DNA of 64,000 nucleotides from an uncultured Bacteroides sp. (GCA_947074205.1 CAMTOQ010000001.1:62001-126000); one strand, 5' to 3'. Counted from the stretch's first letter, positions 18,477 through 29,470 are shown. The notes: generated from the letters alone by a model not told the origin. Numbers and translations: made by a program.

Positions 18477-19094
18477 CTATTTGAATAGGTGGCTCCAATC
18501 TTCGCCTTGTGCAGGCATATAGGTGGAGATACCCAACTCTTGTGCCATCAAGCAGTTGGCTTCTGAGTCATCAATAAAGAGGGTTTCTTGAGGCACAATA
18601 CCTGCATCTTCTACCACACGTTCAAATATATCACGGTCGGGTTTCGCCGTCTTCATCTCAAACGACAAATATATCTTCTCAAAATAATCTTCTACACGGA
18701 AGGCACGATAAGGAAAGGCTTTTTGGCACGACCAGTCCCAGTGTATCTTGTTGGTGTTGCTCAGCAGATAGACCACATATTTCTCGCGCAGCTTCAACAA
18801 TAGTTCAAGTTTGGCCACCGGAATACCTATTAGAAAGCTGTTCCATGCAGCATCAATCTGCTCATCGGCCACATCTTTGCCTATCATTTCACGAATACCA
18901 TCGCGAAACTGTGCGGGAGTGATGAGTCCCTTCTCTTGTTGCAAGAAGATGCCTTGGTGATGGCTGAGCGACAACATTTGGTCGATTTGATCGAACCCTA
19001 TTTGTTTGAAATTGCCGATACAGCGATCGCGATCGAGGTCGATAAGCACACCTCCGAAGTCTATCAATAGATTCTTTATTCCTTTAATCTCCAT
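18477..19094 (-). CDS. HAD-family hydrolase
   Basis: Likely start MEIKGIKNLLIDFGGVLIDLDRDRC; LLSNTNKIHWDW and ETLFIDDSEANCLMAQELGI motifs. Confidence 0.85.
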   Translation of the reverse strand: MEIKGIKNLLIDFGGVLIDLDRDRCIGNFKQIGFDQIDQMLSLSHHQGIFLQQEKGLITPAQFRDGIREMIGKDVADEQIDAAWNSFLIGIPVAKLELLLKLREKYVVYLLSNTNKIHWDWSCQKAFPYRAFRVEDYFEKIYLSFEMKTAKPDRDIFERVVEDAGIVPQETLFIDDSEANCLMAQELGISTYMPAQGEDWSHLFK

Positions 19095-19253
19095 CTGTGT
19101 GGATTTATAGATTGTAAAGCGGGTTAGTAATTTTTCGGCGCAAAAGTACAATTTAAAAACAAGCGCCGCCGTGGACATTAATCTTTTTTAATGTATGAAC
19201 AAATACGAAAAAGAATTGTTATATCTATAAATCAATTATAAAAGAACAGCCTT

Positions 19254-19418
19254 ATGAAAAAGTTCATCTGCACCGTTTGCGAGTATGTATACGATCCTGA
19301 ACTGGGTGATCCAGCAACAGGCATCGAACCAGGGACAGCTTTCGAAGATTTACCCGATGACTGGACATGTCCGCTATGCGGCGTGGGGAAAGAAGACTTT
19401 GAGCCCTACGAAGGATAA
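19254..19418 (+). CDS. Rubredoxin (54 aa), not in ORF track
   Basis: [54 protein letters not shown] with both CxxC metal-binding pairs. Confidence 0.95.
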   Translation: MKKFICTVCEYVYDPELGDPATGIEPGTAFEDLPDDWTCPLCGVGKEDFEPYEG

Positions 19419-19421
19419 GAA

Positions 19422-19476
19422 AACAACAATGCCCGAGAACAGTGAACTTCACACTGCATTCGGGCATCGTTGTTTA
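19422..19476. terminator. Bidirectional hairpin terminator
   Basis: AACAACAATGCCCGA...TCGGGCATCGTTGTT between convergent genes. Confidence 0.75.
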
Positions 19477-19505
19477 GAAGGGATCTACTTGATTTTAATC
19501 ATTCA

Positions 19506-21206
19506 TCAAACCGCCATTCTGCGTTCCTTTAAGTCGGAAGCCGATTCGACCACATTGACCACATAGTCGCCTAGCTTTTCGCATTCGGTGATGATATCCA
19601 TATAGAATACACCTACTTGGTAGTTGTATTCTTTGTTGTTAACATCGATAATATTCTGACTCTTCAACTGATTGCGGTAGTTGTTGATCTGATCTTCGAT
19701 ATTAAACGTTTTGTTGAGTTCTACTTTCTGAAGCTCACTCTTCTCAAGCGTCTCAATCATCTGTTTCAAGGCTTCATCGGTGAGTTGCAACATAAAGTGT
19801 ATATGCTCGTACTGCTTCTCTGTAAACTCCATATTCGATTGACGTTTACGGTTGATGGTACGTGCCAAGTTATAGCAGCTATCACCAATACTCTCGATCT
19901 CGGTCACTTCGCGCAACATGCTACGAATGTGTATTTTACTTTCCGAGCTCAATCGGCCTTCCGACACATCATTCAGATAGTTACCAATCTCGAGTTCCAT
20001 ATTGTCACTGATCTTCTCGTACTTCTCAATGCGGCTAAACAGCTTGTTAAAGTCTTCCGTCTTTTCAGTATGAAGCAGTTGATGCACCATGCCAAACATA
20101 CGGTTGATACGCTCTGCATAAAGGTGAATTTCTTTGCGTCCTTGAATGATAGAAAGTTCGGCTGTAGACATCATTCCGCTGGTAATAAACTGCAAACGTG
20201 GCTCGTCATCCTCCTCTTTTGGATGAATGATTAGACAAACCGTACGCTCTATAAGTTTAACAAACCAAATCAACACCAATACGTTGCACACATTAAATAT
20301 AGAGTGAAAAGCAGATAGCTTGTAAGACACCAACACAGCGGGATTAGTGGTATTAAAGAAGGTTTCTACCACCCAGCTCACCATTGTCATAAAAGGGTTG
20401 AACAGCACTAACACCCAGATAACCCCAAAGACATTGAACACCAAGTGGGCCATAGCTGCACGCTTAGCTTGCGTGTTACCGGTGAGTGCAGCCAAGTTGG
20501 CCGTTATCGTAGTACCGATATTCTCACCCAACACCAGTGCCGCTCCTAGCTCCACACTGATCCAGCCGTTGGCACACATAATCAGGGTAATAGCCATAGT
20601 TGCCGCCGATGCTTGTACCACCATGGTGAGCACTGTACCAATAAACAAAAACAACAATACCGAAAGGAAGCCCATATCGGTGTAGTTTTGCACGAAAGCC
20701 AACATATCGGGATTGGCGCCTAGGTCAGGAGCATTCTCTTTTAAGAAGCCTAACCCCATAAAAAGAAAAGAAAACCCAAAGATGAACTCACCTATAGATT
20801 TTCGTTTATTACTTTTCGAGAAAATGAAAGGAAGGGCAATGGCAAGGATAGGGAGAGCCAAAGCAGCCATATTGACTTTGAAGCCAAATACAGAGATAAT
20901 CCATGCGGTGACAGTAGTACCCACATTGGCCCCCATAATCACGGTGATAGATTCTAAAAGTGTGAGCAATCCTGCGTTGACAAAGCTTACTACCATCACA
21001 GTAGTGGCCGAAGAAGACTGAATAAGAGCAGTGATAAGTACACCTGTCAGCATACCCGTCACACGGTTTGTAGTCATCGCAGTGAGAATGTGTCGAAGGC
21101 GATCTCCTGCAATTTTTTGCAGTCCTTCGCTCATAATTTTCATTCCGTAGAGGAACAATCCTAGCCCACCAATGAGTTTTAAAAAATCATAAAAGCCGTA
21201 CTCCAT
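19506..21206 (-). CDS. Na/Pi cotransporter family protein with PhoU-like C-terminus
   Basis: 566 aa; GLGLFLYGMKIMSEGLQ and TALIQSSSATTVMVVSFVNAG repeats. Confidence 0.92.
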   Translation of the reverse strand: MEYGFYDFLKLIGGLGLFLYGMKIMSEGLQKIAGDRLRHILTAMTTNRVTGMLTGVLITALIQSSSATTVMVVSFVNAGLLTLLESITVIMGANVGTTVTAWIISVFGFKVNMAALALPILAIALPFIFSKSNKRKSIGEFIFGFSFLFMGLGFLKENAPDLGANPDMLAFVQNYTDMGFLSVLLFLFIGTVLTMVVQASAATMAITLIMCANGWISVELGAALVLGENIGTTITANLAALTGNTQAKRAAMAHLVFNVFGVIWVLVLFNPFMTMVSWVVETFFNTTNPAVLVSYKLSAFHSIFNVCNVLVLIWFVKLIERTVCLIIHPKEEDDEPRLQFITSGMMSTAELSIIQGRKEIHLYAERINRMFGMVHQLLHTEKTEDFNKLFSRIEKYEKISDNMELEIGNYLNDVSEGRLSSESKIHIRSMLREVTEIESIGDSCYNLARTINRKRQSNMEFTEKQYEHIHFMLQLTDEALKQMIETLEKSELQKVELNKTFNIEDQINNYRNQLKSQNIIDVNNKEYNYQVGVFYMDIITECEKLGDYVVNVVESASDLKERRMAV

Positions 21207-21296
21207 TAATTTTTATTTTAATTATTATTTGTTTAACAGTTTTACATGTTTTATTTTTAGCCAAAAGTATGTTGCTCAATAGTACTAGAAATTCTT

Positions 21297-22970
21297 ATGA
21301 AACAGATGCTACAAATATATTGCAAAAATAACAATAAATACAAAGAGTTCCCAATCGGGAGCACTCTTTTGGAAGTTTATAAAGGTTTTAACCTAGAGTT
21401 TGACTATCAGGTGGTAAGTGCCAAAGTAAACAATCGTTCCGAGGGACTTGGCTACCGCATCTATCATCCGAAGGATGTTGAATTCCTCGACATCCGCGAT
21501 CTATCGGGCATGCGCACCTATGTACGCTCTCTCTGCTTCGTTCTCTACAAGGCCATTACAGAGCTTTACCCTAATGGAAAATTACATGTTGAACACCCCG
21601 TATCAAAAGGGTATTATTGCAATGTAGATCTTGGACATCCACTAACAGAAGAAGACGTAGATGCTGTTCGCCAACGCATGCAGGAGCTCATCAGTGAGAA
21701 CATCAGATTTCACCGTTACGAATGCCGCACCGAAGAAGCTGTAAGTATATTTAGTGAACAAGGGTTAATGGACAAAGTAAAACTTCTCGAAACTTCGGAT
21801 GAGATTTATAGTTTCTTTTACAAACTAGGCGATACAGTAGATTACTACTATGGAAACCTAGTACCCTCCACAGGTTATCTTCATCTGTTTGATATAGTGA
21901 AATACTCTAGCGGCATGCTGCTTCGCATACCTAGTCGTTCTAACCCTAATGAGTTGGAAGAGGTGGTAAAGCAAGAAAAAATGCTCGATGTATTTAAAGA
22001 GTATGTCAACTGGAGCAAGATTATGGGACTAAACAATGCAGGCGACTTCAATGTGGCTTGTAAAGAGGGACACGCCACTAGCTTAATTAACGTAGGCGAA
22101 GCTCTTCAAGAGAAGAAGATTGTAAAGATTGCCGATACGATCTACCAACGTGGAGTGGATGGCGAACCTGTACGATTGGCACTAATATCTGGGCCATCAT
22201 CTTCGGGAAAGACCACCTTTAGCAAACGACTATCGGTACAGCTGATGGCAAATGGTTTGCGTCCCCACCCTATATCGCTCGACAATTACTTTGTAGATCG
22301 CGAAGAGACTCCTCTCGACGAGAATGGCAACTACGACTACGAATCGCTCTATGCGCTCGACCTAAAACTATTCAACGACCAGATGCAAGCATTGATGCGC
22401 GGCGAAGAGGTGGAACTTCCTACTTTCAATTTCATGCTAGGAAAGAAAGAATACAAGGGCGATAAGCTAAAAATCGATGAAAGTACCATTTTGATACTCG
22501 AAGGGATTCATGCACTAAACCCCGAACTATTGCCACATATTCCACAGGACAAGGTATTCAAAATCTATGTTTCTGCACTGACCACTATATCACTAGACGA
22601 TCACAACTGGATACCCACTACCGACAACCGTTTGTTGCGTCGCATCATACGCGACTTTAACTACCGCGGCTATTCGGCTCGCGACACTATATCACGTTGG
22701 GCTAGCGTACGAGCAGGCGAAGACAAATGGATCTTCCCATTTCAAGAGAACGCCGATGCTATGTTCAATTCAGCATTACTCTTCGAGTTGGCTGTACTCC
22801 GCGAACACGTAGAACCTGTATTGCGTAGTGTACCGCAAAACTGTCCGGAGTTTTCCGAAGCACACCGATTGCTAAAGTTCATCAAGTACTTTACCCCGGT
22901 AAAGGACAAAGAATTACCTCCCACCTCACTACTTCGCGAATTCTTGGGTGGAAGCAGTTTCAAATATTAA
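21297..22970 (+). CDS. Nucleoside (uridine) kinase with N-terminal TGS/ThrRS-like domain
   Basis: 557 aa; Walker A SGPSSSGKTTFSKRL and LILEGIHALNPEL. Confidence 0.88.
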   Translation: MKQMLQIYCKNNNKYKEFPIGSTLLEVYKGFNLEFDYQVVSAKVNNRSEGLGYRIYHPKDVEFLDIRDLSGMRTYVRSLCFVLYKAITELYPNGKLHVEHPVSKGYYCNVDLGHPLTEEDVDAVRQRMQELISENIRFHRYECRTEEAVSIFSEQGLMDKVKLLETSDEIYSFFYKLGDTVDYYYGNLVPSTGYLHLFDIVKYSSGMLLRIPSRSNPNELEEVVKQEKMLDVFKEYVNWSKIMGLNNAGDFNVACKEGHATSLINVGEALQEKKIVKIADTIYQRGVDGEPVRLALISGPSSSGKTTFSKRLSVQLMANGLRPHPISLDNYFVDREETPLDENGNYDYESLYALDLKLFNDQMQALMRGEEVELPTFNFMLGKKEYKGDKLKIDESTILILEGIHALNPELLPHIPQDKVFKIYVSALTTISLDDHNWIPTTDNRLLRRIIRDFNYRGYSARDTISRWASVRAGEDKWIFPFQENADAMFNSALLFELAVLREHVEPVLRSVPQNCPEFSEAHRLLKFIKYFTPVKDKELPPTSLLREFLGGSSFKY

Positions 22971-23003
22971 CAACAATAGAACGACAACAGTCTTATAGCA
23001 AGT

Positions 23004-24560
23004 ATGAAAAACAAAATATTAATAGTGTTCATCGTTCTCATAATGGGAGCAGTACACGCAGGCTATTCACAACAGAATGGGGGGTTAGCCACACTAAAAG
23101 CTAATGCAGAGAAGGCATTAAACGACAAACAGCCCAATCGTGCCCGCGAGCTGTATCTACGTCTGTACGAAAGCTATCTAGAGAAAGGCGACTACAAACA
23201 GGCTGTTGAATGTGGATTGAAAGCCAACCAAATCAACATCAACGAACGTGCTTATAAAGAGGCTTTCGACCTATTTAGAAGCATCAACTCTACTATCGTA
23301 AAGTCAGAGGAGAATGGCAAGAATCCTCAGCCGGCATTGTCGTATCAACTAGCTAGCGAACGCCTACAACTCTATCAGGTACTGCGCCGTGACTCCATGG
23401 CCAAATGGCAGCTATCGCGCATGGAGGTGTTTGCTAAGCAGCTCAATAATGATTCAATAGATAAAGAGCTCATCGTACAAAAGATGAGCAATAGCTTCAC
23501 ATTTGGACGTTACACCGAAGGCGAAAAATACTTGCAACAACTCGGAAGTATGCAGGGCGAAGGCGACGTACAACAGATGGAGGGGTACTATAATCAACTG
23601 TTTGGAGTAGCCAGACAGAAAAACAACGCTGCATTCACCACACAAATCTATAAGCAGTATATTGCTTGGAAAGATTCAGTGAATCAAGCCGCCGCCGATG
23701 CTAAGTATCAGACGTTACAACTACAATTTGATGAAACTAAAGATCTTCTTAGCGAAAAAGAAGATAAGCTCCAAGTAAAGCAATGGTTTATCATCTTGTT
23801 GTGCATCATATTGGGGGGAGCTATAGTATTGATCATCGTACTTCTTTTGGCGCGTCTATCTGCTGCCATGAAGATGAAGAAGATGAAACGAATGGTGCAG
23901 GTTAGCGATGAACGCAATCAACGCCATACGCTCTTCATAAAGAATGTAAGTGCCGAAATGACTCCTAGTTTGAAAGAACTAGGTGCTGCAGCTACCAACC
24001 TAGCCGCCACTTCACCAAAAGATGCAGAAGTGATTACAGCTCAAAGCGAAGCATTATCATCATTCTTAACACATATAAAGGAACTTACGGAGCTAGAAAA
24101 TTCTTTGAATGATCTTTACCCTATGGCCAGCATCAACCTCAAAGATTTCTTTGAAGAGTTGGAGACAAAGATGCGCCCTAGTGTGGTTGAAGGTGTAAAT
24201 CTCAACTTCGATACACCTAAGATGCAGGTAACATCTAATCGCGAAGAACTCGAAAAACTGTTGCTACACCTCTTGCACAATGCTGCAATCTACACCACAG
24301 AAGGTAACATACGCCTTGAATTCAAGAAACGTGGAGCACACACCCACCAGTTCATTGTAACAGACAACGGTCCGGGTATCCCACCGGAGCTTCACGAAGA
24401 TCTATTTAAGCCTTTCAGCCAACCTAATTCAGACTTACTGAAAGGAGATAAACTAGGGCTTCCTATCTGCTATATGATGGCTGTGAAGTTAAATGGAACC
24501 TTATCGCTTGACAGCAATTACAAAAGAGGTTGTCGCTTCATTGTAGAGCTGCACAGCTAA
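23004..24560 (+). CDS. TPR-containing histidine-kinase-like protein (degenerate phospho-acceptor site)
   Basis: Signal peptide, TPR-like N-terminus, TM helix (FIILLCIILGGAIVLIIVLLLA), HATPase motifs (LLHNAAIYT, DNGPGIP, GLPICYMMA). Confidence 0.75.
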   Translation: MKNKILIVFIVLIMGAVHAGYSQQNGGLATLKANAEKALNDKQPNRARELYLRLYESYLEKGDYKQAVECGLKANQININERAYKEAFDLFRSINSTIVKSEENGKNPQPALSYQLASERLQLYQVLRRDSMAKWQLSRMEVFAKQLNNDSIDKELIVQKMSNSFTFGRYTEGEKYLQQLGSMQGEGDVQQMEGYYNQLFGVARQKNNAAFTTQIYKQYIAWKDSVNQAAADAKYQTLQLQFDETKDLLSEKEDKLQVKQWFIILLCIILGGAIVLIIVLLLARLSAAMKMKKMKRMVQVSDERNQRHTLFIKNVSAEMTPSLKELGAAATNLAATSPKDAEVITAQSEALSSFLTHIKELTELENSLNDLYPMASINLKDFFEELETKMRPSVVEGVNLNFDTPKMQVTSNREELEKLLLHLLHNAAIYTTEGNIRLEFKKRGAHTHQFIVTDNGPGIPPELHEDLFKPFSQPNSDLLKGDKLGLPICYMMAVKLNGTLSLDSNYKRGCRFIVELHS

Positions 24561-24667
24561 AACAAACAGGCCGAAAAGTTTTAACACAACGAGAGAGAAC
24601 TTTTTGGTAAACAATACGTTAGTATAATATCAACATGGATTATTGTTGATATAAGCCCTATGTCTAT

Positions 24668-25441
24668 ATGAAAAGATTCGCTTACATACTAACCATCTTT
24701 ATTGCCTTCTTGGCTTTCGCAATAGGTTGCGAAGGAGATAGAGGTACAGATGTGCCCAATGGTGTGTGGAGTGCTCTAGATACAAGCAGCCACACATCGT
24801 GCGAGGTACTGATAGGTGGTAGCAACGCGATATCTACTGGAGGCATATATACCAGGGTGACGATTACTCATGGGCCAGGCGACTATGACATCCTTGTAGG
24901 TGGACTTACAATGATCGAGAATGGCGAAAGAGGCATCATTAACTTTAGCGAGTCGATTGATGGATCGCCCAATAGAGCTTTTATCACATTGTTAGGCAGC
25001 AAACGAATGCTTCTCCAATTTGATTCCAACAGTAGCATGGGAAATATTTCCTATGGGCTAGTAGAAAACGAATACCCCATCAGCATGAGTGGTATATGGG
25101 GAGGCGAAAACGAAGTTGATGACAACAACTTTAGTGTTATTGCAGTGACCTACCCTTACGAAACCAATGGCAACTATGGAGTTGTAACAGTGAAATACTC
25201 TACTCTAGGGGTAGCGATGACTCTCAAGATTAAAGAACTTAAATACCTAGACCAAAACGGTACAACTTATTTTGTATTAGAGAATAACGATAGTGACCAA
25301 AGCACTGTGGTCTACGAAGGTACAATGATGTACGATTATGAACGTGATGTGATGGAAGGAGTAGCAACATGTGTCAACACTGGCAAGAATTACAACCTCC
25401 AGCTTTCCCCCGTACTAACAATTGATGCGCTTAATAATTAA
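24668..25441 (+). CDS. Hypothetical lipoprotein
   Basis: Lipobox FAIGC; 257 aa; no recognised domain. Confidence 0.6.
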   Translation: MKRFAYILTIFIAFLAFAIGCEGDRGTDVPNGVWSALDTSSHTSCEVLIGGSNAISTGGIYTRVTITHGPGDYDILVGGLTMIENGERGIINFSESIDGSPNRAFITLLGSKRMLLQFDSNSSMGNISYGLVENEYPISMSGIWGGENEVDDNNFSVIAVTYPYETNGNYGVVTVKYSTLGVAMTLKIKELKYLDQNGTTYFVLENNDSDQSTVVYEGTMMYDYERDVMEGVATCVNTGKNYNLQLSPVLTIDALNN

Positions 25442-25735
25442 GAACCCATCCCTTTAGGCAGTGTGTGCCGGTTAGTACAACTCCAACCTTCAAGCCTTTT
25501 CAAATACCTTTTAGTATAGCATAACTATTTTTAGGTAGGCAGCTATACAACACACTACAAGTCCCGATTGGCAAGCAATTGCCTACTCACAAAGAGCTTT
25601 CCGCAAGCATCTTTCTCCACTTCTCCGCATATCCCCAGCCTTGCAATTAACTATTTATAGCGATTGTTTAGCCTTTTTGCCTAATGTACCTTTGCAGCAA
25701 AAATAATAAGTACATCTCACAGGCTACAATTTGAT

Positions 25736-28138
25736 ATGAAATTCGGACTAGTTATAACATTTATACTTCTTTCCTTAACAAGCTGGGCACAACAGTCAAA
25801 ACTGACAGGTACGCTTCGTTTTCTAGATGGGCGTCCTGCTAGTTATGCAGTTGTTTATATAGACAAAAGCAAAGTATACGCCACTTCGGACGACGACGGC
25901 AATTGGCAGATGGACAAAGTGCCTTATGGCAACCACATGCTAGAGGTAAAGACTATCGAGGCCGAACCGTTTAGCATACCCATCCAAGTCAAGTCACCTT
26001 CACTTACCATCCCAATTACTTTGGAGGAGAGCAAAGACTTTCGTCTGGATGATGTCGTGATTATGGGGAAAACCGAAGAGCGCAAGATGAAAGAGCTGGG
26101 CTTTGCCGTGGGCATGGTAGAAACCAATAAAGCTAGCATTCAATCTCTACAGACCACCGACCTACTAGATCGTACAGCTGGTATCCGTATCCGCCAATCG
26201 GGTGGAATGGGCTCAGATACTCAGTTCAACATCAATGGCCTTACTGGTAACTCGGTTCGTATCTTTATCGATGGAGTACCTATTCGCAACTTCGGTAACT
26301 CTTTTTCATTGAGCAGCATCCCGCCTGCACTGATTGAGCGCATCGAGGTGTACAAAGGCGTAGTCCCTACTCACTTAGCCGAGGATGCTTTGGGTGGAGC
26401 TATCAACGTGGTCATGAAGAAGTCGGCAAGCAACAACCTTTCCGCATCTTACTCCTTCGGGTCGTTCAACACCCACCAAGCCAATGTCAACGGGCATTAC
26501 CGCAACAACAAAACAGGTTTCACTGTAGGTGGTGGAGCATTCTATAACTATACCGATAACGATTATAATGTCTGGGGCGACCAAGTGTACGTGGTGGAAG
26601 ATCCTACCACATCGGGCCGCATGAAGTATGTTACTGCTCGTCGTTTTCACGACAGCTTTCAGTCGATGGGTGTAAATGCCGATATCGGTTTCACCGGACT
26701 GAAGTGGGCCGATCGTTTGACAGCCGGAGTGGTAGTATCCGACATGGATAAAGATATCCAACATGGAGCTACGATGGAGGTAGTCTATGGCAATCGCCGA
26801 TCGGAAACAGTATCGCAAATGGTGAATCTGAAATATGAGAAGTTCAACATCCTAGAGCGTCTTTCCGTGAACCTTTACGCCTCCTACGCACACGCCAACC
26901 GTACAGTGATCGATACTATTGCCGATATCTACAACTGGAACGGCGTGGTGCTGACCGACCGCAATGGTAATCCCTACCAATGGAACAAAGGCGGTGGCGA
27001 AGCTGGCGACGCTACACATGCCAAAAACATCGAGAAGATGATTGCCGGTCGCGGTAGCTTGGACTATAAGATCAACAACACCAATAGATTGGCTGTGAAC
27101 TATCTTTTCAACCATTTCACTCGCGATGTAGACGATCCTTATTTGACAGAGCTAGAGCGTGAACTAAGCGACACACGCTACCTTACCAAAGGCATTTTAG
27201 GTGTGAGCTATAACAACTCCCTCTTCAACGAACGTTTAAAGTCGTCTTTCTTCTATAAGTATTACACACAGAAGGTAGAACTAAAAGATTTCTATATCGA
27301 AAACAATGAGACGCTTTCGGAGGTAGTCAACCGCACTACTCGCGAGTCGGGCTATGGAGCCGCTTTCTCTTTAGAGATTGTACCACGTGTGATGCTGATG
27401 CTTTCTGGCGAAAAGGCCCTGCGCATGCCCGAGAGTACAGAGATACTGGGCAACACCAGCCAAAACATCGAATCGTCATACGACTTGCGTCCCGAAGAGA
27501 GCATCAACCTAAATATCGGTTTAAACCTAGGCACATTTAAGATGAAAGACCATTGGCTGGGTTTTGATATCAACTTCTTCTACCGCGATATCAGCAACAT
27601 GATCACCCGCAAGGTAAGCAATAATACTGCCACCGACATGACCTCTTATGAGAACTTAGGCAAGGTATTGAGCAAAGGTGTGGATGTAGAGTTGAAATAT
27701 GGCTATAAAGATATGATAAGCTTCATCACAAACTTATCGAACTTCAATGCTCGTTTCAACCAGCGCTTTGATGAGAATGGCAACGAGTACAGCTACTATC
27801 GCAACCGCTTGCGCAATGCACCCTACTTCACTTGGAACAACGCATTGGAGGTGAGTTTCGACAATGTATTACTGAAAGGATCGCGCCTCACGTTGAGCTA
27901 TTATTTCAACTATGTGCATCAGTTCTTCCGCAACTGGGAGACCTTTGGCGGAGCTGGCAAGGCCATCATACCTACACAGGCGGTACACGATTGTGGGGTG
28001 AGTTATAGTTTCCCCGGGCGTAAACTCACGCTGAGCTTTGATGGTCGCAACATCACCAACGAGCAGGTGTTCGACAACTGGGCACTGCAAAAGCCCGGAC
28101 GTGCCTTCTACGGCAAGGTGAGCTACCGTATCTTCTAA
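25736..28138 (+). CDS. TonB-dependent receptor with N-terminal carboxypeptidase-regulatory-like domain
   Basis: 800 aa; plug motif TAGIRIRQSGGMGSDTQFNINGLTGNSVRIFIDGVPI; C-terminal GRAFYGKVSYRIF. Confidence 0.9.
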   Translation: MKFGLVITFILLSLTSWAQQSKLTGTLRFLDGRPASYAVVYIDKSKVYATSDDDGNWQMDKVPYGNHMLEVKTIEAEPFSIPIQVKSPSLTIPITLEESKDFRLDDVVIMGKTEERKMKELGFAVGMVETNKASIQSLQTTDLLDRTAGIRIRQSGGMGSDTQFNINGLTGNSVRIFIDGVPIRNFGNSFSLSSIPPALIERIEVYKGVVPTHLAEDALGGAINVVMKKSASNNLSASYSFGSFNTHQANVNGHYRNNKTGFTVGGGAFYNYTDNDYNVWGDQVYVVEDPTTSGRMKYVTARRFHDSFQSMGVNADIGFTGLKWADRLTAGVVVSDMDKDIQHGATMEVVYGNRRSETVSQMVNLKYEKFNILERLSVNLYASYAHANRTVIDTIADIYNWNGVVLTDRNGNPYQWNKGGGEAGDATHAKNIEKMIAGRGSLDYKINNTNRLAVNYLFNHFTRDVDDPYLTELERELSDTRYLTKGILGVSYNNSLFNERLKSSFFYKYYTQKVELKDFYIENNETLSEVVNRTTRESGYGAAFSLEIVPRVMLMLSGEKALRMPESTEILGNTSQNIESSYDLRPEESINLNIGLNLGTFKMKDHWLGFDINFFYRDISNMITRKVSNNTATDMTSYENLGKVLSKGVDVELKYGYKDMISFITNLSNFNARFNQRFDENGNEYSYYRNRLRNAPYFTWNNALEVSFDNVLLKGSRLTLSYYFNYVHQFFRNWETFGGAGKAIIPTQAVHDCGVSYSFPGRKLTLSFDGRNITNEQVFDNWALQKPGRAFYGKVSYRIF

Positions 28139-28165
28139 ATAAAGAAAAAGATTATCAACAATAAA

Positions 28166-29470
28166 ATGAAAACTAAAATGAAAAGAAATCTACTTAAAGG
28201 CTTAGGCTTATTAGCTATGTCGGCTGCAATGGTCGGTATCAGCAGCTGCGAAAGTGTTGAGTTGAACAGTCACACCAACGGAGGTAATGAGGATGTTACT
28301 ACACGTGCTTGGTTTAATATTGCTATGGGTACAGACGTGAGTGGCAGCACAGGTGCCACTTATGTACAAGCGTTGAGCGATGTTACTTCGGGAACAGTAT
28401 CTTTCAAAGGACATGGATTTGAAGTACCTTGCACACGCACAGCAAGAATCTTTGCTTCGGAAGATGGCAAGATACTCTATAGCCTCGATTACGGTGGCGG
28501 TACTATCAGCAAGTATGATGTAAACGGTGGACAGTCGTACACACTAGATACGCGTATCAATGTGTCGTATGCCATCGGTACCGAAAACCCTCGTTGGACA
28601 AAGTTGACCGATCAGTATGCAATGGTACAACACGCCACTACCTCTCATCAGATGAATGCGGACAATACGTACAACTACACTAAAGCATTGATCTACCTCG
28701 TTTCATTGGATCTTGGCGAGATGAGTATGAACTCTATCGAACAGTTTGACATGCCTCGCTCGGCCGAAGATGACGAAAAGAGTCTGCACGTATGGCGCAT
28801 CGACGCACCTGTGGTGCAAGGTGGTAAAGCCTATGTGGGCCTCAACAAGCGCTCTTATGACCCTACAACAGCATCTAACGTGAGTACCTCTGACTATAGC
28901 GCTTCTACATTGGTAGTAGACTATCCATCGTTGACCAATCCAAAAATAATCAGCTCAACCAACGGCAAAGGCTCTACACAAGGCTATCGCACACCCGTGG
29001 CACATGCCGATGAAAAAGGCGATATCTATCAGATCACTGCTGCACCATCGAAAATGTTGAAGATCAGCAATGGCGACTATGACAACAGTTATGTAATGGA
29101 TCTATCGGCTCTTCTTGGTGTAGAGATTGGATCTAATGGCTGGTTCTATGTAGGCAACGGCATTGGCTACTTGCCATATTACGATAAAGCATTGGGCAAC
29201 AGCGCAGCTGCCGGTGCATGGAGTGTGGCTCGTATCGACCTATACAACAAGTCGGTTGTAAAACTTAACGTACCTCAAAACCTTTGGTTGCAACAGTATC
29301 AGTACAGCATCACTGGCGAAGATGGCAAATTCTATATGGCACTTGCTCCTGTAACCGGCGAAGGTCATATCTATATGTTCGACCCTACATCGACTTCGGC
29401 CGATGGTTTCGAGAAAGGCGCTACACTGCCTGCACTTGATTCGGACTGCACTTATATCGGCATCTTCTAA
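28166..29470 (+). CDS. DUF4374-like surface lipoprotein (XusB-like candidate)
   Basis: Lipobox GISSC; propeller-like blades (VQALSDVTSGTVSFKGHGFEV); directly follows the TonB receptor. Confidence 0.65.
   Translation: MKTKMKRNLLKGLGLLAMSAAMVGISSCESVELNSHTNGGNEDVTTRAWFNIAMGTDVSGSTGATYVQALSDVTSGTVSFKGHGFEVPCTRTARIFASEDGKILYSLDYGGGTISKYDVNGGQSYTLDTRINVSYAIGTENPRWTKLTDQYAMVQHATTSHQMNADNTYNYTKALIYLVSLDLGEMSMNSIEQFDMPRSAEDDEKSLHVWRIDAPVVQGGKAYVGLNKRSYDPTTASNVSTSDYSASTLVVDYPSLTNPKIISSTNGKGSTQGYRTPVAHADEKGDIYQITAAPSKMLKISNGDYDNSYVMDLSALLGVEIGSNGWFYVGNGIGYLPYYDKALGNSAAAGAWSVARIDLYNKSVVKLNVPQNLWLQQYQYSITGEDGKFYMALAPVTGEGHIYMFDPTSTSADGFEKGATLPALDSDCTYIGIF

Noticed and set aside
19617-20234. 205-aa plus-strand ORF with hydrophobic stretches
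   Set aside because: Antisense to the Na/Pi cotransporter, whose motifs are clear.
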